From the NCBI GenBank assembly GCA_020697135.1, contig JAJFBM010000005.1, forward strand, positions 1 to 50,823: a stretch of DNA of 50,823 nt. The letters run 5' to 3'. The notes under the pieces are model-generated. The model was not told the origin of the DNA and made no database searches. It worked only from the letters and a program-made list of their open reading frames with translations. A program made the position numbers and the translations under genes. Each line of letters opens with the position of its first letter. The first letter of the stretch is position 1. The stretch comes from Rickettsiaceae bacterium (GTDB taxonomy: Bacteria; Pseudomonadota; Alphaproteobacteria; Rickettsiales; Rickettsiaceae). Shown here piece after piece: positions 45,560 through 50,823 of the stretch.

Positions 45560-46687
45560 ATGCAAGGTAATGAGGTTAAAAGGTGCTCTTTAGAAGAGCT
45601 TAAATTAACCTCATATCGCAATTTTGATAATTTTTTTTTAAGAACAGAATCAAATCCAGTAGTTATTTTAGGCCAAAATGGTGTAGGTAAAACTAATATT
45701 TTAGAATCAATCTCTCTTTTATTTCCAGGCAAAGGTTTAAAAAATACTAAATTTGATGATATTTGCCCTAAAGGAAATAGTTTTACTGACAATCATTGGA
45801 ACGTCGAAGCAAAAATCTCTAGTCCGCTAGGTAAAATTACCTTATCTTCTTTCTATAATAGAGATATTGATGGCTCAAAAAGATCTATTTTCTTTAATGG
45901 AAGCAAAATTACTAACGCTGAGCTAGCACGAGTTAATAGTGTTATTTGGCTTACTCCACAAATGGATTATATATTTATAGGACCTTCTTCTGATAGGAGA
46001 AGATTCTTTGATCGAATGGTTTATACATTTGACCCCGAACATTCAGCGCGTATTAATAAATATGAATATTATGTGCGAGAACGCGCTATTCTTTTGCAAA
46101 GTTCTAGAAACCCTCAATGGTTAAGTCTCCTTGAAGAAAAAATTGCCGAAACTTCTGTTGCCATTGCTTTTGCAAGGCTTCAAACATTGCATGCATTACA
46201 AGAATCTATAATCTCTTTTGAGAGTGAATTTATTAAAGCGCAATTATCGCTAGAAGGTGATCTAGAATCTATTGCAGAAAATTTTACAGCTTTAGAACTA
46301 GAAAACCTAGTTAAAGAAAAACTTTATAATAATCGTGAAATAGATACACAAACAAAAAGAACTAATTTCGGCTCACACCGTACGGATTTAAATGCTTTTC
46401 ATCCTATCACGCAAAAACCTGCTAATATTTGTTCAACGGGCGAACAAAAGTCTCTTCTTATATCAATAATACTTGCTGAAATTTATGCAAAAAGCAAATG
46501 GACTTCTACCCTACCAATTGTCCTCCTTGACGAAGTTACAGTACATTTAGATGCTATCCGCCGCAAATCTTTATTGGAGCATTTGATTGCAACAAAAACA
46601 CAATTTTGGATCACAGCAAACAATATAGAACAAATTGGCGAATTGCCTAATATTTGTCTGGTTGAACTAAAAAATGTTACCGCTTAA
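45560..46687 (+). CDS. recF: DNA replication and repair protein RecF
   Basis: This SMC-like ATPase of about 375 residues loads RecA at gaps. It has the N-terminal YRNFDNFFLRTE strand, Walker A LGQNGVGKTN, the signature-type STGEQKSLLISI, and Walker B VLLDEVTVHLDA. I chose the ATG at 45560 (MQGNEVKRC) because GAGTGGA lies 8-9 bases before it; an in-frame GTG at 45548 would add four residues. It directly follows dnaN with a gap of 28 bases, completing dnaA-dnaN-recF. Length is normal. Confidence 0.94.
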   Translation: MQGNEVKRCSLEELKLTSYRNFDNFFLRTESNPVVILGQNGVGKTNILESISLLFPGKGLKNTKFDDICPKGNSFTDNHWNVEAKISSPLGKITLSSFYNRDIDGSKRSIFFNGSKITNAELARVNSVIWLTPQMDYIFIGPSSDRRRFFDRMVYTFDPEHSARINKYEYYVRERAILLQSSRNPQWLSLLEEKIAETSVAIAFARLQTLHALQESIISFESEFIKAQLSLEGDLESIAENFTALELENLVKEKLYNNREIDTQTKRTNFGSHRTDLNAFHPITQKPANICSTGEQKSLLISIILAEIYAKSKWTSTLPIVLLDEVTVHLDAIRRKSLLEHLIATKTQFWITANNIEQIGELPNICLVELKNVTA

Positions 46688-46883
46688 GTGAGACCATTCT
46701 ATCAATAAAGGCTCTCTAGCAACTTGCTTATCCCTTCTTTGTGACATAATTTAGACCACTAACTAAAACTCACTTAGCCACAACTGGTATTACATTAATA
46801 TAAAATATTATTTTTTTTACTTTACTTAAACGATTTGTTAATGATTTCATGATTAATTATATGAAACCAACAGGAGCTATTCT

Positions 46884-47531
46884 ATGAACCACGAAGAACC
46901 AACAAAAGAAATCTATGAATATTTAAATGTACAATATGACATGCTTAAAAATCACGCTAATATATTGCAAAATACAAATAATACAAAATCGCTTAAATTG
47001 AACATATTAAAGTTGATTAGCAATGTTGCAGATTTTAATAAGCAGCTAATCAATATATTAGGTGTTATAGAAATCATGGAAGAAAAAGGAGAAGATTTGT
47101 GCTCAAATTCTGATACTGAGGATGAGAACTCTGAAACAGAATTAAAGAGCACTCCTCCAAACTCTCTTCATAACTCTTATACCGAACATGAAATTAACTC
47201 TGCAAACTCTATAAATATAATTACCACCGAAGAAAACTTCCAAATAAACCAAAAAATTCAAGAGTTAGAAGCAAACTATATAAGAGATAATGAATATGAT
47301 TCAGATTTATATAGCACTGATGATACAGATGAGGCAGAAGATTATATAGAGAATAGTTACTCAATATTATTTAATATTGAAAGTTATTCTGAAACAAATA
47401 ATTACTCATACACAATCCCTGAAGAAAATCAAAAAATGATTGATATTATGAATAAAGAATTATTCGAGAAGCTTCAGCAAATAAGAAATGTTGAAGGAGA
47501 AGTTAATGATGTTACTGAAAGTAGTTTATAA
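46884..47531 (+). CDS. Acidic hypothetical protein
   Basis: This 215-residue protein matches no family I recognise. It is very rich in Glu, Asn, Ser and Asp. The first 70 residues look helical (LKLNILKLISNVADFNKQLINILGV could form a coiled coil), the middle (about 72-125) is disordered, and another acidic part carries the repeat-like YSTDDTDEAED. There is no signal peptide or membrane helix. A strong AGGAG site precedes the ATG at 46884, and a perfect terminator hairpin follows. It may be a secreted or chaperone-type protein; no function can be assigned. Confidence 0.65.
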   Translation: MNHEEPTKEIYEYLNVQYDMLKNHANILQNTNNTKSLKLNILKLISNVADFNKQLINILGVIEIMEEKGEDLCSNSDTEDENSETELKSTPPNSLHNSYTEHEINSANSINIITTEENFQINQKIQELEANYIRDNEYDSDLYSTDDTDEAEDYIENSYSILFNIESYSETNNYSYTIPEENQKMIDIMNKELFEKLQQIRNVEGEVNDVTESSL

Positions 47532-47563
47532 ATAAATTTGAAAGGAATTGCTTAGAGGTAAAA

Positions 47564-47603
47564 AGACAGAAAGTAAGTTTTATAGAAAATTTACTTTCTG
47601 TCT
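47564..47603. terminator. Perfect 18-pair hairpin terminator between convergent genes
   Basis: Arms AGACAGAAAGTAA (47564-47576) and TTACTTTCTGTCT (47591-47603) are perfectly complementary. Inner bases extend the stem to 18 pairs, including one G-T, with a 4-base loop. It sits 33 bases after the acidic-protein gene and 12 bases after the stop of rplI on the other strand, so it should serve both. Confidence 0.8.
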
Positions 47604-47614
47604 GAATAAATTAT

Positions 47615-48133
47615 TTAAGCAGCGGATGCTTTATCTTGTTCTTGACTATTGGCAGCAGTGTGAGCGCGGAGTGCATCTTGTGCTTCTGACTCAGTGCGAG
47701 CAACATTGATATATACCTTCGGTTGAACTTCCGAGTGAAGTGCAAGATTTATTTCGTGTAAACCAATATTTTTAATAGCTTCATTTAATACTATATCAGA
47801 ATGTTTTACATCCGTATATTTCGTAGAGATAATTTTAGCTAATTCTTTAGTATTAACCGAACCATACAGGCGGCCATCATCACCAGCTTGCCTAATAACC
47901 GTAAATACTTGTCCATTTAGTTTATTAGAGATCTCTGAAGCTGCAAATTTAGCTTCATTATTTCTTTTCTCAATTTCAGCTTTTTTTGCTTCAAATAATT
48001 TTTTATTCTCATTTGTAGCTCTGATCGCTTTTCCTTGAGGTATAAGATAATTTCTACCAAAACCGTCTTTAACTTTAACTACTTGGCCAATAGCCCCTAG
48101 ACTTTTTACAGGTTGTATTAATATTACTTCCAT
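47615..48133 (-). CDS. rplI: 50S ribosomal protein L9
   Basis: This 172-residue ribosomal protein has the conserved N-terminal domain MEVILIQPVKSLGAIGQVV followed by VKDGFGRNYLIPQGKAIRAT, then the long connecting helix NKKLFEAKKAEIEKRNNE and the C-terminal rRNA-binding domain with GDDGRLYGSVNTKELA. It is slightly longer than the E. coli protein because of a polar C-terminal tail ending QEQDKASAA. It is the last gene of rpsF-rpsR-rplI. Confidence 0.97.
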   Translation of the reverse strand: MEVILIQPVKSLGAIGQVVKVKDGFGRNYLIPQGKAIRATNENKKLFEAKKAEIEKRNNEAKFAASEISNKLNGQVFTVIRQAGDDGRLYGSVNTKELAKIISTKYTDVKHSDIVLNEAIKNIGLHEINLALHSEVQPKVYINVARTESEAQDALRAHTAANSQEQDKASAA

Positions 48134-48208
48134 TATTTTACTCCGAAATCTATATAATAGATCTATATAAAAAATTTAAACTAATTTATGCAATTAAAGG
48201 GAAGAATA

Positions 48209-48499
48209 TTATCTTCCAATACCACCTAAGAAAGGCATAAGAGCAAGGACTCTTGCGATTTTAATCGCTCTTTTAAGCGCTCTTTGCTTTTTTGCACTAA
48301 CATTTGTTATTCTACTTGGTAATATTCTACCACCTTCAGATGTAAATTTTTCTAAAAGATTTGGATCTTTATAATCTATTTTTGGAGCACCTGGTAAAGA
48401 TAGTGGACAACCTTTTCTTCTTCTAAAAAAAACTTTTTTTGAATTCCTATCAGCCATCCTTGGTAAGGCTTTATTACTCATATTAGCTGTTTCTGACAT
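48209..48499 (-). CDS. rpsR: 30S ribosomal protein S18
   Basis: This 96-residue protein contains the S18 core with [26 protein letters not shown] and the basic [21 protein letters not shown] helix that contacts 16S rRNA. An N-terminal extension of about 15 residues ([12 protein letters not shown]) precedes the usual basic start; the AAGGAAG site upstream supports the first ATG. It lies between rpsF and rplI in the standard order. Confidence 0.97.
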   Translation of the reverse strand: MSETANMSNKALPRMADRNSKKVFFRRRKGCPLSLPGAPKIDYKDPNLLEKFTSEGGRILPSRITNVSAKKQRALKRAIKIARVLALMPFLGGIGR

Positions 48500-48548
48500 T
48501 GATTTAACTTCCTTGTTTTAAATTCTAAATAATAACCTAAGCACAAAA

Positions 48549-48914
48549 TTATCTTGCAGCAGTTACGTCTACAATAATCTCATTATCCGAGGATTTACCC
48601 TTAAGGATAGGTGATGGCTCTTTACTAATTTCTTCAACATTTATAGTTACAAATCTAATAATGTTCTCATTAAGTTTCATTTTTCTCTCTAATTCTCTTG
48701 TAGCATCAGCTGAAGCTTCTATTCCAAGCATTACATAGTGGCCTTTTTTGTTCTTGTTGATTTCATAAGCAAGAGTACGAAGCCCCCAATACTCATTTTT
48801 GATTAAGCTCCCACCATGATCAGTAACAATTTTTACTAAATCTTCTGTAATTTTATCAACGTCGGCAGAAGATACATCCTGGCGGATAATAAAGGTTGAT
48901 TCATAAAAAGCCAT
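48549..48914 (-). CDS. rpsF: 30S ribosomal protein S6
   Basis: This 121-residue protein begins [20 protein letters not shown], with the S6 fold continuing through [20 protein letters not shown] and [11 protein letters not shown]. It pairs with S18 on the platform of the small subunit, which explains the linkage to rpsR. It is the first gene of the operon and has a good promoter at 48972-49000. No ssb gene is inserted between rpsF and rpsR, unlike in many other bacteria. Confidence 0.97.
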   Translation of the reverse strand: MAFYESTFIIRQDVSSADVDKITEDLVKIVTDHGGSLIKNEYWGLRTLAYEINKNKKGHYVMLGIEASADATRELERKMKLNENIIRFVTINVEEISKEPSPILKGKSSDNEIIVDVTAAR

Positions 48915-48971
48915 ATAATTTTGCTCCAGAACTAATAATTTTAACGATTTTATATAATTTAAATTAGCAAA

Positions 48972-49000
48972 CTTATACCAACTTTAGTTAAATAATTCAA
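48972..49000 (-). promoter_or_regulatory. Promoter of the rpsF-rpsR-rplI operon
   Basis: Read on the minus strand, TTGAAT (49000-48995) and TATAAG (48977-48972) are separated by exactly 17 bases, about 58 bases upstream of the rpsF ATG. Both boxes match 5 of 6 consensus positions. The implied leader is about 50 bases. Confidence 0.6.
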
Positions 49001-49151
49001 GTATAATCTTTAAGGGAACGCTAAAAACTTAGCAAATTTATGCTATATTCAGGTTTCAAGCAGGGTAAGCTTATAAAAACCTTAGCAAATTTTGTAAAGC
49101 CTTATATTGAAATAGATGATTAAAGGTAGTTTTATTGGTATTTAAAGAATC

Positions 49152-50108
49152 TTAATTCTCATAAACATACAAATTTCCAGGAATATTATTATTTTCTTTT
49201 AAGGCATCAAACTCATAACTTAATGGATCAAGACTAAAGTTTGCCCCGTTTTGTATAAAACATTCTAAAATTTGCTTAGTGGAATCATATATCTCAGAAT
49301 TTTTATTTAGTAAAATCTTAGATAAATATTCCGTCAATGCTTCCTCTTCCAAGCCCCCCAAATCACAATATGTCTTCTTTAAGTTATTTACTCTTCGATC
49401 AACTTCATGTTTAAAGTTATAAAGCACCTTCAATGAGCGGAAGAATGTAGGCTCCATTTTGTGATTACAAATAGTTATATCTGCATTAAACTCAACCATT
49501 AGTTTGATAAAACTTATATCGTGACACTTATGAAGAGCGGTATTGCCATCTATATCAATCTCATTTGGGTTTGCACCTTTTTCTAACAAATGCTTGATTA
49601 ATTGCTTATATTCATATTTATCTAAATTTGAAATAGAATCCTCTAAAGTTGCAGCTGCTTCAATCAGTGGCGTATAACCATATATATCTTTAATATCGAG
49701 TAATTCAGGGATATTCTCTAAAATATAGCACGCTATTTCTAATTTTTTACACTCAAGCGCAACATGCAGAGGTGTTTTTAAGTTTTTACCACTCTGAAGA
49801 GATAAACCTTTAAAATTTTCATATAAGTAAGAAAATATTTCTAAATTACTATTAGAGGCAGCAAAATTTAATAAATTCCCTTCTTTGGTAGATATAGTAT
49901 TAATAGGTTTAAATTTACAGTATTTATTTAAATAACTTACAAGACTTTTTTTATCTTCATTTATTACTGCCTGCTTAATCTGAATTACTAATTTTCCTTC
50001 TTTTACAAGCTTATTAGTTATTAAGCGACTAGCTTGCGACTCTAATTCTTTTCTTGTCTTACTTTCATCGGAAAAATTTTGAGTGTTTTGCATTTTAATA
50101 TTTCTCAT
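49152..50108 (-). CDS. Ankyrin-repeat protein
   Basis: This 318-residue protein has four to five ankyrin units from about residue 75 to 200: NLLNFAASNSNLEIFSYLYE, KTPLHVALECKKLEIACYIL, YTPLIEAAATLED (a longer unit) and NTALHKCHDISFIKLMVEFN, with loops like KGANPNEIDIDG. The ends are helical and unassigned, and there is no signal peptide or membrane helix. It does not end in a CaaX-like box. The ATG at 50108 has no strong ribosome-binding site; another in-frame ATG lies 15 bases further in. It may be a host-interaction protein. Confidence 0.8.
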   Translation of the reverse strand: MRNIKMQNTQNFSDESKTRKELESQASRLITNKLVKEGKLVIQIKQAVINEDKKSLVSYLNKYCKFKPINTISTKEGNLLNFAASNSNLEIFSYLYENFKGLSLQSGKNLKTPLHVALECKKLEIACYILENIPELLDIKDIYGYTPLIEAAATLEDSISNLDKYEYKQLIKHLLEKGANPNEIDIDGNTALHKCHDISFIKLMVEFNADITICNHKMEPTFFRSLKVLYNFKHEVDRRVNNLKKTYCDLGGLEEEALTEYLSKILLNKNSEIYDSTKQILECFIQNGANFSLDPLSYEFDALKENNNIPGNLYVYEN

Positions 50109-50307
50109 TTATAATGTAGTAAAATTATAATACGAAATATATTAACATGGCATTTACTAAGAAAGATACTGAGAGTAAAATATATTATATGTAACTATAA
50201 TGTTAGAAGAATGTATAAATTACACACAATTGCCAATAAAACCTAAAACATTATAGCGAAGAGAAAATCCCTTTGCCGTAATGACTCTTTAAGCGTGAGG
50301 CTTCATC

Positions 50308-50823
50308 TTATAATTCTCTTTTTTGTTCAGGGTTATTTTTTCTTTGCTCTCTTTCTGCTTGCAGTCTTTCTACGGCAGTTTTTGGCTTAGCCCCTTCTTT
50401 TTTATTAAGATGCTGGCGTATTCGATTTATTCGGGTTGGTAATCTTCTATCTTTATTTGCAGCAAGATTCTCCTTACTAGCTTCTTTAACTATTGTTTTA
50501 TTTTCTAACTCTTTCACTTTATCTTTTATAAGCTTAATAATTTTCTCATTACCTTGCTCACAAGCCAAGTCTAATGCTGTATTGTCGTCTCTTCCTTTTT
50601 TATTAATATCTGCTCCATTATTTATGAGCAACTCGGCTAAATTTTTATACCCTTTCCAGGCTGCAATCATTAAAGGAGTGTTACCTAGATTACCAAATCG
50701 ATTAATATCGGCTCCATTGTCTAGTAAGAGTTGCACAAGATCTTTATTTCCATTACTCGCCGCAAATATTAATGGAGTGTTACCTTCATTATTAGTTCGA
50801 TTAACCTCTGCACCACTGTCTAA
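50308..50823 (-). CDS. Ankyrin-repeat protein, 3' part (runs off the window)
   Basis: The frame is open from the window edge, so the gene begins outside. The visible 171 residues hold three near-consensus 33-residue ankyrin repeats: LDSGAEVNRTNNEGNTPLIF, LDNGADINRFGNLGNTPLMI and INNGADINKKGRDDNTALDL. A charged, basic C-terminal tail follows, with KKEGAKPKTAVERLQAEREQ. These repeats are much closer to consensus than those of the other ankyrin proteins here, so it is likely a younger or stronger-folding family member. A GTG at 50736 is not the true start. Confidence 0.85.
   Translation of the reverse strand, partial: LDSGAEVNRTNNEGNTPLIFAASNGNKDLVQLLLDNGADINRFGNLGNTPLMIAAWKGYKNLAELLINNGADINKKGRDDNTALDLACEQGNEKIIKLIKDKVKELENKTIVKEASKENLAANKDRRLPTRINRIRQHLNKKEGAKPKTAVERLQAEREQRKNNPEQKREL

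Noticed and set aside
1-50823. CRISPR array or intact prophage
   Set aside because: No regularly spaced direct repeats and no phage structural, integrase or lysis genes were seen.

Overview
The window is AT-rich, densely coded bacterial chromosome. The organism is best read as an intracellular alphaproteobacterium of the Rickettsiales. The conserved genes are alphaproteobacterial: an NDUFS4-type complex I subunit, CarD, a MipZ-type ParA ATPase, SdhE next to mfd, and scoA/scoB with bdhA. The accessory genes are eukaryotic-like: at least six ankyrin proteins and one leucine-rich-repeat protein. CheB/CheR and a secretion/pilus-type inner-membrane pair point to a less reduced lineage than Rickettsia, such as Midichloriaceae or a Jidaibacter-like amoeba symbiont. 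That placement is inference from gene content only; no rRNA is present.

Layout. 0-0.7 kb: the 3' end of an acidic protein, then a non-coding stretch with four poly-G tracts. 0.7-4.6 kb: tatA and xseB on the minus strand, then a coupled plus-strand operon (NDUFS4-like, uvrD, DUF218-like protein). 4.6-8.7 kb: one giant Pro/Gln-rich, coiled-coil protein. 8.8-13.2 kb: carD, tRNA-Glu, a membrane protein, and a GspL/GspM- or PilMN/PilO-like pair. 13.4-16.1 kb: alaS. 16.4-21.1 kb: bdhA-cheB-cheR and an LRR protein. 21.1-21.5 kb: a decayed IS982-type transposase. 21.7-24.0 kb: pepA-mipZ. 24.2-33.8 kb: four ankyrin proteins in two paralogous pairs, with scoAB between the pairs. 33.9-42.1 kb: recG, a DsbB-like membrane protein, a frame-disrupted protein with a mitochondrial-presequence-like N-terminus, a GNAT, mfd and sdhE. 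42.4-46.7 kb: rhodanese-dnaA-dnaN-recF. 46.9-48.9 kb: an acidic orphan protein and the rpsF-rpsR-rplI operon. 49.2-50.8 kb: two more ankyrin proteins, the last running off the window.

How the genes work together. Housekeeping blocks cover replication initiation (dnaA, dnaN, recF), repair (uvrD, recG, mfd, xseB), translation (alaS, rpsF/rpsR/rplI, tRNA-Glu) and energy metabolism (NDUFS4-like, SdhE). BdhA with ScoAB forms a complete route from D-3-hydroxybutyrate to acetoacetyl-CoA.

The most interesting signal lies between 24 and 38 kb, where predicted host-interaction proteins carry three different eukaryotic address labels. Two paralogous ankyrin proteins end in CaaX-like prenylation boxes (CVIL, CNII). 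Two large neighbouring ankyrin proteins carry nuclear-localisation-like basic clusters and share an apparently undescribed Trp-containing helical module. A nearby ORF begins with a textbook-like mitochondrial presequence. These are motif-level inferences from reading the sequence; no database search was run.
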